Both the position numbers and the translations under genes were made by a program. DNA of 64,000 bases, taken from Ipomoea triloba (Eukaryota; Streptophyta; Magnoliopsida; Solanales; Convolvulaceae). This document shows positions 13,675 through 25,935 of this stretch, piece after piece. The stretch covers positions 10,116,198 to 10,180,197 of the forward strand of contig NC_044917.1 of NCBI RefSeq assembly GCF_003576645.1, in the 5' to 3' direction. The notes under the pieces were generated by a model that was not told the DNA's origin, made no database searches, and worked only from the letters and a program-made list of their open reading frames with translations. Each line of letters begins with the position of its first letter. The first letter of the stretch is position 1.

Positions 13675-16600
13675 ATGTTGCAGTATCCGGCATTCATGCT
13701 ACAGTACCCTTGGTCTACTGAGACAATTCCGACGTCGTTTCTTCTTCCTGCCCAGTGGCCCCATCCCCAGAGCGATGAGCTCCTCCTTGCCATGGAGGAG
13801 TCAGATTTTGAAGAAAAGGTTTATACTCTTAATCGCTATTTGTATTTTTCTCTTTTAGGTTAAACAAATAGTACTGTATTTTGTTGTCTTTAGACCTAGA
13901 TTATTATTTCCGGAATTTGTGAATGGATTCTATGTTCCTGCTTTTGAAAACTTGGATTACAGTGATAGAACTTAATAAATTCGATAATTTTTTGGTTGCC
14001 TGCCTCACGTTTTAAGGAAATATGTATTAATTCTTTTATTCCGTTTTTATTTGCACTGAAAATGAGAATTGATTGCCAAATTAAAATGATTTATTGGAAA
14101 AAGGTTTTTGACTATTTGGTGAAATTTAAGATTTTTATGTATTATAATTATTTGAAGTATTACGTTTGAATCCTCTAGTTTCAATTTGACCAAATTTATT
14201 TTGTGACTGACAGAAGCAGAACTTTTTCTACTTCTATTCCCACTATTAGGGTTTTGTTAAAGGAGTCCAATGTTTGTCCATTTTGTGAAAATCAAATTAG
14301 TAAATGTGAAAATCTTATAAACAACATTAGTCCTTTAGTTTTCAAAAAAAAAAATGGATATTGCTAGTTGGTGAGGATTACTAGCTTTTTGAAGTGGTTT
14401 TGATGTGGAATTACTTAGTACTACGGATGTTGCTAGGTTACTGTAGACATTTTGTTGGTTTGACTAATTCTTTTTGCTATACTTGGAGCTAACAATTAAC
14501 TGAAACATGAAGTTGTTTTGTATGGGGAATAATTTGGATTTTGACTGCCAGTTTATGCAGCTGTGTTATACGTTCATGCAAGCAAATGAATAAAAGTTAG
14601 CATCATGTATCATGTTACACTAATAATGGAGTTTGTTTTTACATATATTATAACTATGGAAATAAGACTTCTATGCTGACTTTTATTATTGATTATTGGT
14701 TTCTGAATTAACCTGAATACAGAAGAGAAAAATGTAGGATATTGGATACGATGGGCGTGGGGAGCTTTTGTTGAATTTTCCATGAGTTGGAGGGTGGGGT
14801 GGGTGGGGGGTGCATGGACAGATAGGCTGGGATTGAAAGGAGAAGGTCAGTTTTAAAGTCTTGGTTGTGTGGTGTTAGGTGCATAAGTGCATTGTGGTCA
14901 ATTAGGTGAAGAATGAAAGAGCAAAATGGGGAGGGAGATAGGTAAAGCAACAGCTTTGGTGGTGAGAAAGGGAAAGTGGCTGTAGATGGCAACACATTGT
15001 AAGGACGTGGAGGGAGGAAGGTGGGGTTTGGGAAGAGATGCTTTTGACAAGCCGAGACTCGAGAGAGTAAGAGATAGAAGCTGAATCCTCTGGTTTCAAA
15101 TGGGAAAAGAATGAGACAGTTTTAGGAGACAATTTAATTTCTAAAGTTTCAATCTGATCGGTGCAATGAATGGATAGGCATACCATTCTTTGTTCATCAG
15201 TTAGTATCAACGGTTCTTTGACAAGTTGCTGTTCAAATTCATAGGCTAGTGGGATTTATCAGCACTAGGTAACTAGTGTTGTTGCCTAATCCTTGTACCT
15301 AAATTGGTTATAAATGCAAAATCTGAAGGTTCACGAGAAGCATTAGCATACTAGTAGGTAAAGCTACTTTTTGCCTCCTTATTTGGAATGTATGGACATT
15401 GATTTTGGATGTGTAGGCACATAGGAAAGACATATCTATTCAGTTTTAGTAAAATGTAGTTGTAATATTGTTTCTTCACCTTTCTTTCCATCTTTATCTC
15501 CCTAGTCCCTAGTTTACCCACTTATTTCATGTTGTTCACTTTTCATCTCCTTGCTTAAGAGTTTTAGCCACCAAAAGAAAACGAATTTTTATAATGTTTA
15601 AAATTGTGTCAGAACTCGGAACCCACTGTTTCCCTCCCTAAGTATCCAGTGGTTGGAAGGTTTTAAGGTAATCAGCATACTATTTTTTGGGTACATAAAT
15701 TAACACAATATTGACATTGCCCAACTCAGGCTATGAAGGAGTTTATGTTTCGAAGTTTGTTGCTATAAACTCAAGTTTTTAGTTAACAATTCTTTTGCCC
15801 TATGGGGATGGTGATTGTGAAGGAAAGTGCAGTAGATAAACGTCTATCATGAACCAGATGTATATAGGATAAAACTGATGCACTTAATTTCCTTAAGAAA
15901 TATCAGTTTTCTTGTTGCCATTTCTGCATGTGTGGATCAGGCATGAGCTTTCATTGGCATCATTTGTGAGTTATAATGAGATGTCTGCAGTAGATTGAGT
16001 CTTTTTGAACGTTAATTATTGCTAAAAACTTTACCTTGAGGTTTTGTTTTCAGTCTTTTATATTCTTCCAGAATTGTTTAATAATTAAATTTCTCAATTT
16101 GAGCATAACAACCACTTGTGCCATGTTAAATCCAAATCTATTTGTTTCACCATGCTTTATGTTATAATTAAAAAAATGTGTCAATTCTAGAACTCAAAAT
16201 TGGCATCCCACAGCTTCAAGTTGCCTTGGCGTTGAGAGACTTTAGTCATGACTCAATCTTAATGTCATACTTTTGAATAACAGTCCTGATACTAAAGTGA
16301 TATAATTGAAATTTAAATAACTTTTTGATTTGTATTTAATGCAGGAGTTTTCACTTTTCAGAAAGGCTTCCCACCTCTTCCTGTTTTCTCTCTATTTATT
16401 TACATTCGTGGACTTACAAAAATATGAATATTGAATGTATAGGCTAAAGCTCTTATTTGTTCATAAAGGCAAATGTGTTTTACAATAGAGTGTTATCATC
16501 ATCTGTCTGGTCTTTTTCCTGTCATTTATGATGATTTCTCCTCACTGTTTCTTTAATGTAATGAGATTATCATCATCTTTTATCCGGGACTTACCCTTAA

Positions 16601-16778
16601 CTGATTGGATGATTTGCAGTGCAGTGAGATCGGAAAGATTAATAGCAACTTAACTGTGATCGGGAAGACCAACATAGTTGATAACGATAAAGAAGATTTT
16701 GACAATGAAGCTGAGGATGACGATGTTGATAATGGAGAAGAGTCTGAAGGTGATGACTTCGATCAGGAAACCGGTTGA
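13675..16778 (+). CDS. APC15: Small acidic protein, probable anaphase-promoting complex subunit 15
   Basis: Two exons (13675-13818 and 16620-16778) join in frame to 100 residues across a 2.8-kb intron. Choosing the second CAG (16622-16624) as acceptor would give an immediate stop, so the first CAG (16617-16619) is used. The protein starts MLQYPAFMLQYPWS, has a helical stretch ELLLAMEESDFEEKCSEIGK, then NSNLTVIGKT, and a strongly acidic tail rich in Asp and Glu. Helix, then NNL(V)xIGK, then an acidic tail is the layout of APC15/Mnd2, the APC/C subunit that promotes turnover of the mitotic checkpoint complex. The match is to short motifs only, so the name is a reasoned guess. The open reading frame on the opposite strand over exon 1 is a shadow. 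Confidence 0.6.
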
Positions 16779-17400
16779 CTTTATTTTTTGCCATAAAACA
16801 TACATCGTAAGTTTCATCCGCAACTATGCTTTAGACTGCTCTGCTTCTTTCACTTTGTAATTCTGCATTTGGTGCCAATACTTTTATCGATTAAAAACCA
16901 ATATCATGTAACAATTACTTCCAATTATAACATCCTGCCTATTAATTTGTATACAAATTATTTTTATCTAAAAATAATCTATACTTCTATCTATACTATT
17001 AATAAAAGTAAAATTCTCCTGTTCAACTTTCCCGCCTAAACTAATATGCATATTAATTAATTGGTAAAAAAATTTAAAAAGCTTAATTAATAACAAATTT
17101 GGAATAAAATTAATAGTCAAGGAACTATTCATGGTTAAATTGAAAGTTGATGAAAATTGATAATGTCAATAGTCAATGAACTATTTATAATAAAATTGAA
17201 AGTCGAGAATAAAATTGATAAGGACTATTCTTGGAATTAACTAAAAAAACATTATTAATAACTCTTTAGATTGAAAATGGTATAAACAAAACTAAAAAGA
17301 GAAGTGTAAAATTAGAAAGTATTTATAAAAACACAAGAATGAAAGTATTTCTAAAAGTACAAGAATAAAAGTGTGTGTATTGTTTCAATCTCACATCAAA
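16779..17400. other. AT-rich intergenic region
   Basis: The APC15-like 3' end is followed by AT-rich DNA. At 16996-17034 a phrase beginning TCTATACTATTAATAAAAG resembles the 5' ends of plant Helitrons, but no matching hairpin plus CTRR end was found. The repeated AGTCAA(T/G)GAACTATT wording at 17115-17230 is typical of decayed TIR elements. Confidence 0.25.
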
Positions 17401-17409
17401 TCACATTTG

Positions 17410-17590
17410 CGTCTATATGGCCATTTTCTCAAGCCTCTATCTCAATATAACGTGTCACATAGACTTTTATGCTTACTGTTGCCACCAATTGCCAAACAAA
17501 CCATTTTTGCTCTTCTTATGATTAAATTCCTTCCCCGTCACTTTCCTCTCTCTCCCACGTCTCCTATAGCTATATAGGCATATAGCTTTA
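17410..17590 (+). promoter_or_regulatory. Orphan duplicate of the C2-GRAM core promoter
   Basis: This stretch repeats the sequence directly upstream of the C2-GRAM gene (19071-19245). Shared words, in order, are CATTTTCTCAAGCCTCTATC, AATATAACGTGTCA, CAAACAAACC, TCTCTCTCCCACGT and CCTATAG..TATATAG..AGCTTTAAAC. Similarity stops just after the TATA region, and no related coding sequence follows. It is either the older half of a local duplication or the promoter of a lost gene copy. Confidence 0.7.
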
Positions 17591-17599
17591 AACTGACGT

Positions 17600-18263
17600 T
17601 TGGTTTATGGAACATTTGATAATAGAATGTCATTTTGCGAAAGTGTTGGCAACATTTTTTAGAAGGAAGAAAATTGATTTACGAGACAAGTAAAACTATA
17701 ACTTTGGAAATTATCAAATCAGCATCCAAAACAATGGAACTACCGCCAACAAAGCCTGCAACAACTCTCATCCCGGCATCCTTATACGTGAGTTAGCTTC
17801 TATGTTAGGTCTTTCTCAATAGTAAAAATTTTGATGTACGTGAAATATAAAACGGAAAAGGAAAATAAAAAAGAATAATAGCATTTATGCGCTCCCTAGG
17901 CGCGCAACTTGCGCAAGGAAATCAAGTTCAAATAAAAATGGGTCCCACAATTCTGAGTAAAACACTCTGCCTTGCAGGAGATACCAATACTTTCTCTTTC
18001 CTCCTTATCACTCTTTCACCTCATCACATTTTCTTAAAATTTGTGTAAAACCCCATTATTGGGAAATACCTTATATAATTTAAACTCTCTTTAAAAAAAG
18101 TTTGTATATACACCCGTGCAAATTCACATCCCTTCCCAACTCAAGTGGCCTATTTATAATTTGAGAATCAATTTCTCATTCGTCAATTAATCATTTTGAG
18201 TGTACAATATATCAAATTACACATCTCATTCACTCAAAATCTTGAATCATTAAAACATATAAG
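17600..18263. other. Intergenic region
   Basis: No gene recognised. A short GC-rich palindromic patch (GGCGCGCAACTTGCGCAAGG, 17899-17918) stands out from AT-rich surroundings; its meaning is unknown. Confidence 0.2.
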
Positions 18264-18400
18264 CATGCTAACCTCGTGCATGAATCATTGTTCAACGAGG
18301 AGTTGTTAGGAGTTCGATACTCTCATAGTGACACACTTTATTTCATAATTTATTTGTCCAATTGAACCTGGGTGCCAATTAGGTAGATATTCACAACAAA
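18264..18400 (+). mobile_element. Possible tRNA-derived SINE remnant
   Basis: GCTAACCTCGTGCATG (A-box-like) is followed about 40 bp later by GGAGTTCGATACTC (B-box-like). This is the internal RNA polymerase III promoter layout of plant SINEs. No poly(A) tail or target duplication could be delimited. Confidence 0.35.
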
Positions 18401-19070
18401 GTTTAGTCACAATCCTCATGTCAACTCTCTATTTAACACTTTCACTAACAAATTTGCTATGTTATCTTTTGATCTCACGTAGTCAATTGAAATAATACCA
18501 ATATCACATTTTTTTGTGTGAAAGAGATTGTTCTCATTTGAACTCTCCATGTGCGTGTGCTCTCTCTGTCCCTAACCATACACGATTAGGACCAGTATGA
18601 TCTATATTGCCAATTATGAAATACTTTGAATCAAATGCTCCCTAAAAGTAAAAGAACTATTTTAATTATTCCAAAAACAATTTATTTAAACAATTTTAGT
18701 TTTTAAAAAATAATTATAATTAAGCCAATGTAAAAAAAAATAAAAAAATCTGACAACCCAGTCACATCTAGAGCAATCACAATAGAATTGTTGGAGTGAA
18801 TTTTTTCCTTAGGGTGAGTAGGAGGGGGAGGGGGAGAGCAGAGAGAAAATGTGATTGCAGAAATTTAATTTCTTTTTTTTTTTGATGAAATTCACTGTGA
18901 ATAAAGAAAAAAAATCTTAATTAGTGCGCGTTGAGCACAGCAGTAACGTTCAATAGGCACGTGCACTGCATGCACCTACTTGGAATATATTTATTTTCAC
19001 TATTTTCCTTTTTTCTTTTATCTTCATTCTCTCTCTTTATTGGTCAAAAAATTAGCACTATTGAGAATGT

Positions 19071-19342
19071 ATGACCATTTTCTCAAGCCTCTATCATAAT
19101 ATAACGTGTCAGGTAGACTTCGATGCTTACCGTTGCTACGAAGCCAAACAAACCGTTTTTGCGCTTCCCAAGATTAAATGCCTTGCCTCATGCCGCGTGT
19201 CACTTCCCTCTCTCTCCCACGTTTCCTATAGCCTATATAGCTTTAACCAAAGTTTTTTTGCCAAAAATTCAAACACCATTACTTTCGAAAACACCTTTGG
19301 CACGCCACAAAACATTTCAACTAAGTATTTTGCCAAAAAGAA
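19071..19342 (+). promoter_or_regulatory. C2-GRAM gene promoter and 5' leader
   Basis: A good TATA box, CCTATATAG (19233-19240), lies about 105 bp upstream of the start codon, which puts the transcription start near 19265-19275. A CT-rich patch CCTCTCTCTCCCACGT (19207-19222), common in plant core promoters, and an ACGTGTC (ABRE-like core, 19103-19109) lie upstream. The same block occurs a second time at 17410-17590. Confidence 0.6.
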
Positions 19343-22300
19343 ATGAGGCTCTTTGTGTATTTGTTGGAGGGGAGAAACTTGGGCGTGAAGGAATCGTACG
19401 TGAAATTGCAGCTCGGGAAGTTCAAGTCCAAGACAAGGATTTTGAAGAACACCACAGACCCAGTGTGGAAGGAGGAGTTTGTATTCAGAGCCAGTGATTT
19501 GGGGGAAGAACTGATTTTGTCTGTTTATGAGCATAATGGGGATGCCGGATTCTTCAATGGGTCGGGGGATTTAGTGGGTCGAGTCAAGATTCCGGTTTGG
19601 TCTGTTGTTGCAGAGGAGAATCAGAACTTGCCACCCACTTGGTTCTCCCTTCAAAGACCCAAGAATGCTAAATCAATTGACAGAGATGATGGTTAGTTAA
19701 TTTTCCTCTTTCATTGTGTCTCTAGTTGGAATTCTGTTCAACCTGATGAATGAACATTCAGTTTGATCATGGCGAAGGTTCACTAGGGGCTCACCATCTG
19801 CTAGTGATATAATCTGTGTACTAGTTGTGGTGATCAAGTGTTTGTATGTAGAATTAAGGTTTATGGAAGCCATGATGGAGAAAGTCTGGTTTGATTTATC
19901 TTGCTCTTATGGTATTGACATAAATGGAGTTAATACCCAATTTGGTCCCTCCCCTATTAGGATTTCACCACTTTTGGACTATTAAAGTTGCCTAGTTTAA
20001 TCCTAACTATGCAATTTTTACCTAAAACAGTTCTCCCACTATTAAGATTTTACCACTTTGGTCATCGACTATTTAATTTAGTCCTTAACTATGCAATTTT
20101 CACCTAAAATATCCCTCGCCTATTAGGATTTCACCACTTTGGTCCCTAACTAATCAACTGCCTTTGATGTTGGACAAAATGGGGGTGGGGTCCTAGTAAG
20201 TAGTTGTTAGGATCAAACACTTATATTTATGCCAAAAACTATAGCGAGGAGCGAATGCACAACTTTATTTTCTTATGTCTGTTACATTTTTCAAAGGTAG
20301 AGTGCTAGATTTCGCTCTACAGGTCTCAGCCCAACAATCTCTTAGGCACCTGGTGCTGGACTTGGCCCTTCACTGGCCTCTAGTCTGCCCGACTATCGTA
20401 AACTTGGAAGTTGCAGCTGATTCTAGGCTAATGCATGGAATAGCATGGATGAATTGACTTGAAAAGGGTTTCATGTTGTGACTTGTGAGTAAGTTTAGAG
20501 TTCTACAGTGGCTGAATACAACAGGTGTTATTGGGGCTGCTCTGCAATTGCTATTTCCACTTGTTTATTCAGCTATATGTGTATCTTTCTTGGTCATAGT
20601 TCCTAAATTTAATTTCTGTAATTTATGCATATAATTAGCTGCTAAACTTTTCTACCAACCCAGGGAAAATTCTTCTTACACTTTCCTTGCGTGGCAAGGG
20701 CCAGGATATATCCACTAATCATGCTTGTTTTGTACAACCAAGTGTTGGAAGTGAAACTTCTAAGGATGTGGATGCGATCAAAGTTTCTTCTCAAGATTTC
20801 CAAAATTCCACAACTCCTCCTCCCAAGAAAGTTTTGGAAGGGAAACAATTGATAAAGTCCATTGCTGGCCATTTTGAGAAGTTGTTTGATAAGAACGAGG
20901 AATCATCAAAAAGTAATGAAGAAGGATCAAAGAAAGATAATTCTTCTGAGTTATCCAGCATACCTTCAGATTATGAAGACAATGTACAGGAAACCACGGG
21001 CAGTCAAAGCTTTTGTGAGGCAATTAAGCTAATGCAGTCTAGAACTGAAGGGAGAGAAATGCCAGAAAACCTGCCGGGGGGAATTCTTTTGGATCAGACA
21101 TATGCTCTGCCACCGAAGGATCTTAATATGCTTCTTTTTGCTCCTGATTCACAGTTTAGGAGAGAGCTTGCAGAGTTGCAGGGTACTAAAGATGTTCAAG
21201 AGGGGCCTTGGACTTGGAAATCGGATGACAAGTCATGTTTAACACGGGTGGTGACATACACAAATGGACCAACAAAATTGGTTAAGGCTGTTCAAGCCAC
21301 CGAGGAGCAAACATACCTTAAAGGCGATGGAAAAGAGTTTGCTGTTCTGGTCAATGTTAGTACTCCAGATGTTCCATACGGGAGTACTTTCAAAGTTGAA
21401 TTGCTATATAATATAATGCCTGGGCCAGGGCTACGGTCTGGAGAAGAGTCCACTCGCCTTGTAATATCCTGGGCCGTTAAGTTTTGCAAAAGCACCATGA
21501 TGAAGACAATGATTGAGGGAGGAACTGGGCAGGGATTAAAGGACAGTTTTTCGGAGTTTTCAAGATTACTTGCTCAACACTGTAAAGTAATATCCTCTGC
21601 TGAGGTCTTAGATAATGGTCATCTATTGGCGACTTTGCCAAGCGAACATCCTTCAGATTTAGAATTGGCTAGAGAGTACTTCTGCAATTTCACTGTAGTC
21701 TCCACCACTTTTCTAGTTTTATATTTCTCTATACACATTTTATTATGCAGATCAACCCAACTCCAAGGGTTAGAATTTCATGGTCTTGACTTGCCAGATA
21801 GTGTGGGTGAAATTATCACATGTGGAATCCTAGTCCTTCATTTGGAGCAGGTTTATCGCATGATTGCACATTTTGTAGAAGCTAGACTGCGAAGAGGTAA
21901 AACAGTTAAATTGCCTCATGAACAGAACCCGTCAAGTCGTTAACTTCTAATCAGTTATTGCTATAACAGGAAGTGATCATGGAGTCAGAGCACACGGTGA
22001 TGGATGGGTGCTCACAGTGGCTTTAATTGAGGGGACGAACTTAGCTTCTCTAGATCCAACGGGATTTCCAGATCCATATGTGGTCTTTACCTGCAACGGG
22101 AAATCCAGAACAAGCTCTGTCCAGCTCCAAACTCTTGATCCTCAGTGGAATGGTGAGTACTTGTTTTTTTCTCGCTTTCTATACTTTTCGCATGGGCTAG
22201 TTTTAACTTCTCGGTTATTTCTTAGAGATACTGGAGTTTGAACCTGCAGAAGAACCACCCTCAATGTTGGATGTCGAAGTTTTCGATTTCGATGGCCCGT

Positions 22301-24898
22301 TTGATCAATCTCGCTCACTTGGGCACGCTGAAATCAATTTCTTGAAGTACACTTCGGCAGAATTGGCAGATTTGTGGCTTCCTCTTGGTGGTAAAATTGC
22401 TCAATCATCACAGTCGAAGTTGCACTTGAGGATATTCTTGAACAACAATAATGGAGTTGAGACAATCAGAGATAATTTGACAAAGATGGAGAAAGAAGTT
22501 GGAAAGAAGGTATAACTAAATCGGAACAGATTTATTGTTGTTTTTGTTGTTATTTCTATTATTAATGAATCATGCAATAGAAAATGTTCAAGCTTCCGAG
22601 TTTTGTCATTGGCAGTTGAACCTCCGGTCACCACACAGGAATTCTACATTTCAGAAAACATTTGGATTGCCTCCTGAAGAATTTCTAATCAATGATTTCT
22701 CATGCTCGCTTAAAAGAAAATTGCCACTGCAGGTGTGATCTAATGCTGATTTCTAGTTCTTATTTCCAGCCAAAATAAATAAAAAAGAAATTCATAGTTT
22801 TTGTGAACATGAAGTCACTAGGTTCTACTATTAGCAATTGATTTTCCAATGGTTCTACTTGAAATATTTTATAAAATTCGAATATATGACACCTTTGCTA
22901 ATTGCAGGGGCGGATCTTTCTATCCACTAGAATAGTTGGGTTTTATGCCAATTTGTTTGGACACAAAACCAAGTTTTTCTTCCTTTGGGAAGATATTGAA
23001 GATATTAATGTGCTTCCTCCATCCTTTTCAACCATGGGTAGCCCTTCTCTAGTCATGATTTTGCACAAAGATCGGGGCACTGATGCCAGAAATGGAGCAA
23101 AGTCTATAGATGAAGAAGGCAGGCTGCATTTCTGTTTTCATTCTTTTGTATCCTTCGGTGGTGCTAGCAGGTCTTTTATTTCCTAATTATTTTTTGAGAT
23201 TTTTTTTTTCTTTTCTTTTTGGTTATGTCGAGGATATTATACTGATATGTGTTAACAGGACAATAATGGCCTTGTGGAAAACGAGGGCATATACACCTGA
23301 CCAGAAAGCACAAATTGCAGAAGAGCAACAGTACAAGGATGAGAAGAATGTATTGCCCGAAGAAACTGGGTCGTATTTAATCGTTGAAGATGTAAGCATG
23401 TCCAAGGTTTATTCTGCTGATCTTCCCATGAATGTAAGTGCACTGTTTTCCGTTCATTTCTCTATATATGAGATCCTGTCTATATATATATGTATCTTTA
23501 ATTTTGCCTCTTAATGTGAAGATTGAGAACCCAATTGTTCCTTTTGCACATTAAACTACTATGCTGTAGTTTAAGATTCAATCGTTGAACTACTTTTACA
23601 TTCGTTGATAGGATGATAAATCACAAGAATACTTGTTTAGCAAGTGTTTTCTTTCTTATTAGATTGAGAAAGCCACCAATCATAGCGAGTGTTGAGCATA
23701 TATAAAATATAAACATAAATGTGTAGTCTAACTATTATAGCTGTGGCCCTCCCAAGTGAATGGTCACAGGTTCGATCCCCAGTGGGGGCGTTGGCTCGTT
23801 GTGCTTCAGTAGGTTGAAAAAGTATGTATGAACAAATACTACATTGTAACAGAGTCAATAATATTCAAAAAAAAAAAAAACTATTAGCTTAGGCTTTTTG
23901 CTTCAATTTAGTATCAGAGCCAACCCAGGTCATGGGTTTGAATCTCCACACCGCGTCACCTGATAAAAAGAAACTATAGTCCGCGTCGCACACGTGAGGG
24001 GGCGTTTACGCGTCACCCGATAAAAAGAAACTATGGTTCACGTGTTGCATGGAGCTTGGCACGCACACGACGTGTTGCCTGGAGCTTGGCCCGCACACGC
24101 AAGGGGCGTGTTGGCTTCTACGATACGTTATAGCATCTTTCAATGCCTATACCCTTGACAAAGTAGCTTTCCTTTTTTCTCTTCCCGTGGTGAAGGTATT
24201 GTTAAAAATGATTTCCTTTTTGTCTGTAGAAGTGCTATACTGCTATGTATCCCTTGGGGTTGCAGTATTATTTGATACTTCTGCTTTTAATATCGGAATT
24301 TACTTGACTTTACAGCATAAATCATTAATGGAGATGTTTAATGGAGGAGACTTGGAACATAAAGTAATGACCAAATCTGGTTGCCTCAACTACATGACAA
24401 GTTCTTGGGAGCTTATTGAACCCGATGTTTACGAAAGACGCGTCTCTTACAAACTAAACCGCCTTATCTCAATATTTGGAGTTGAAGTTACCAGCACGCA
24501 GCGCAAATCTGTATATGCAAATGATGGCGGATGGATTCTGAACGAGATTATGGCCATACATGGTGTCCCATTTTCTGACTACTACCAAGTGTGTTTTCTT
24601 CCCCAGAAAATGAAGATTCCTTCTTTTATAGTCCTGTTTGGTAATTGGTAAATGGATTATTGTTTCAAGTTCTTGTCAAACATGTAAATTATTTTTCATA
24701 CAGGTTCAGCTTAGATACGAGGTGGAGAGCTGTTTTGCGGCTCATCACAAGTCTTGCAGGTGTGATGTTTATGTTGGTGTAATGTGGCTGAAGAACACAA
24801 AAGTAGAGGACCGAATAACGAAGAACATTGTTCGGAAATTTAGTCAACGAGTGAAGGAGATGATAGAGTTGGTTGGGAGAGAAGAGAGATCTAGCTAG
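19343..24898 (+). CDS. C2 and GRAM domain-containing protein (At1g03370 type)
   Basis: Membrane- and lipid-associated protein, 1023 residues, from nine exons: 19343-19691, 20664-21896, 21970-22152, 22226-22509, 22616-22732, 22908-23170, 23259-23433, 24316-24598, 24714-24898. The total is an exact multiple of three, and all borders are GT-AG. Domain order: C2 (1-105, MRLFVYLLEGRNL), linker, first VASt-type StART-like domain (about 260-440), a hydrophobic segment (NFTVVSTTFLVLYFSIHILL), second C2 (about 540-640; Ca-binding-type Asp in LDPTGFPDPYV and FDFDGPFD), GRAM (about 700-800, GRIFLSTRIVGFYANLFG, FFFLWEDIEDI) and a second VASt (about 850-1010). VASt domains in relatives move sterols at membrane contacts; for this plant subfamily the ligand is inferred. 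Intron 7 (23434-24315) carries a SINE and intron 1 a degenerate TIR-like repeat. Length and order match the Arabidopsis relative recalled. Confidence 0.93.
19928..20160. repeat. Degenerate TIR-type repeat in C2-GRAM intron 1
   Basis: It begins GGAGTTAATACCCAATTTGG, the same opening as the Mutator-type MITE at 46013, followed by two or three tandem copies of a phrase ending TAGGATTTCACCACTTTGG (period about 90 bp). No opposite end was found. Confidence 0.4.
23738..23879 (+). mobile_element. SINE with poly(A) tail in C2-GRAM intron 7
   Basis: It contains a perfect pol III B box GGTTCGATCCC (23772-23782) and ends in about 14 A (23867-23880). A short duplication ACTATTA occurs at 23731-23737 and 23880-23886. 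The layout and length fit a tRNA-derived SINE; the A box is weak. Just downstream (23920-24110) is a patch of short direct repeats (CACCCGATAAAAAGAAACTA twice, GTTGC.TGGAGCTTGG twice) without a clear identity. Confidence 0.65.
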
Positions 24899-25340
24899 AA
24901 GCATGATTGTTGCAAAATGTTGTCATTTTTACACAGCCTATTCTGGCCTTTCTTACCCTGGAAATTAACCCACTTTTGTTTTGTTTTGCTTTCTTACCCT
25001 GGAAATTAACCCACTTTCTTACAAATGTTCAGGCTATTCTGGCCTTTCTTACGCAGGCAAATTATACCATGGATCTCCCGACTATGATTCAAAATAACCT
25101 TTAGATTATATATGGTTCATAATCAGGTGAGAACTTTATTGATTTAGTAAATCTAACAATTGAAAATAAATAAAAATTTGTAATATTTATTAAAATTATC
25201 CCGCTTATTTTTTTACTGTTTTTTTATTCATCAGATATTGATTAATGATTTAGATTTGTCAACAAATTTTCACATGATGTGTAGTTCTCATATGATTAAA
25301 TTCTATATCACATTTTGAATTTGTAATTAATTGGAAATAA
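24899..25340. other. C2-GRAM 3' UTR and AT-rich DNA
   Basis: Includes a short direct repeat, TTTCTTACCCTGGAAATTAACCCACTTT being present twice in variant form (24948-24978 and 24992-25018). Nothing else recognised. Confidence 0.3.
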
Positions 25341-25344
25341 TGGT

Positions 25345-25935
25345 CCACTAGGCCATTGAACTACCCATAAAGTTACAATTGGACCATTAAACTAAAAAAA
25401 AAATATAATTAAATCCCTGAACAACATAAAATTAAGCAATTGAATTGGAAGTGACATGTTTACCTATTAGTTGCTAACTTGGCAGTTATCAAATTTAAAA
25501 AATAAATAAATTTTATTTTAATAATTTAAATAAATAATTAAAAGAAAAAGTTTCAGGCATAGTCTCCAGGCCATCGGAGACGAAAAACTAGTCATCGTCT
25601 CTGCAAGCCTTTGTCTTCGGTAGCCTAGTGACGAATGCCTCTTCGTCTCTGGGCGGGGATAATGAGTTCTTTGTCTCTAGTCCGGAGATGAAGAAGGATT
25701 TCGTCTCCAGTGTTTTTTTATTTAATTTATTTAAAATTATTAAAATAAAATTTAAAAATTATTTTTAAATTTTGTAACCGTCATGTTAACAACTAATATG
25801 TAAACATGTCATTTTTGGTTCAATTGCTTGATATTGTGTTGTTTAGGGACTCAATTGTACTTTATTTTAGTGTTCGATGATCCAATTGCAGTTTCGTGTG
25901 TAGTTCGGTGGTCTATTTGACCTTTATTCTAATAT
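25345..25935. mobile_element. Foldback element with about 200-bp inverted arms
   Basis: The two halves are inverted copies. The left arm has CCATTGAACTACCCATAAAG, TTACAATTGGACCATTAAAC, AAGCAATTGAA and GACATGTTTAC..ATTAGTTG. The reverse complement of the right arm repeats these in order (CACCGAACTACACACGAAAC, TGCAATTGGATCATCGAAC, AAGCAATTGAA, GACATGTTTACATATTAGTTG). The centre (25565-25710) is a set of imperfect GAGACGAAGA-type repeats on both strands. No protein is encoded. A non-autonomous DNA element, possibly Mutator-like; the target duplication is unclear. Confidence 0.75.

Noticed and set aside
13452..13793. 113-codon open frame on the minus strand opposite APC15 exon 1
   Set aside because: It overlaps the conserved exon antisense, has no splice or similarity support, and looks like a shadow.
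14708..15210. Overlapping minus-strand open frames in the APC15 intron
   Set aside because: Low-complexity, purine-rich intron strand; no conserved motifs.
16996..17918. Possible Helitron (TC-type start, GC-rich hairpin-like end)
   Set aside because: The start phrase is suggestive, but no hairpin followed by CTRR in the right place and order was found.
23738..23879. tRNA gene suggested by the perfect B box
   Set aside because: No cloverleaf can be formed and a poly(A) tail follows; it is a SINE.
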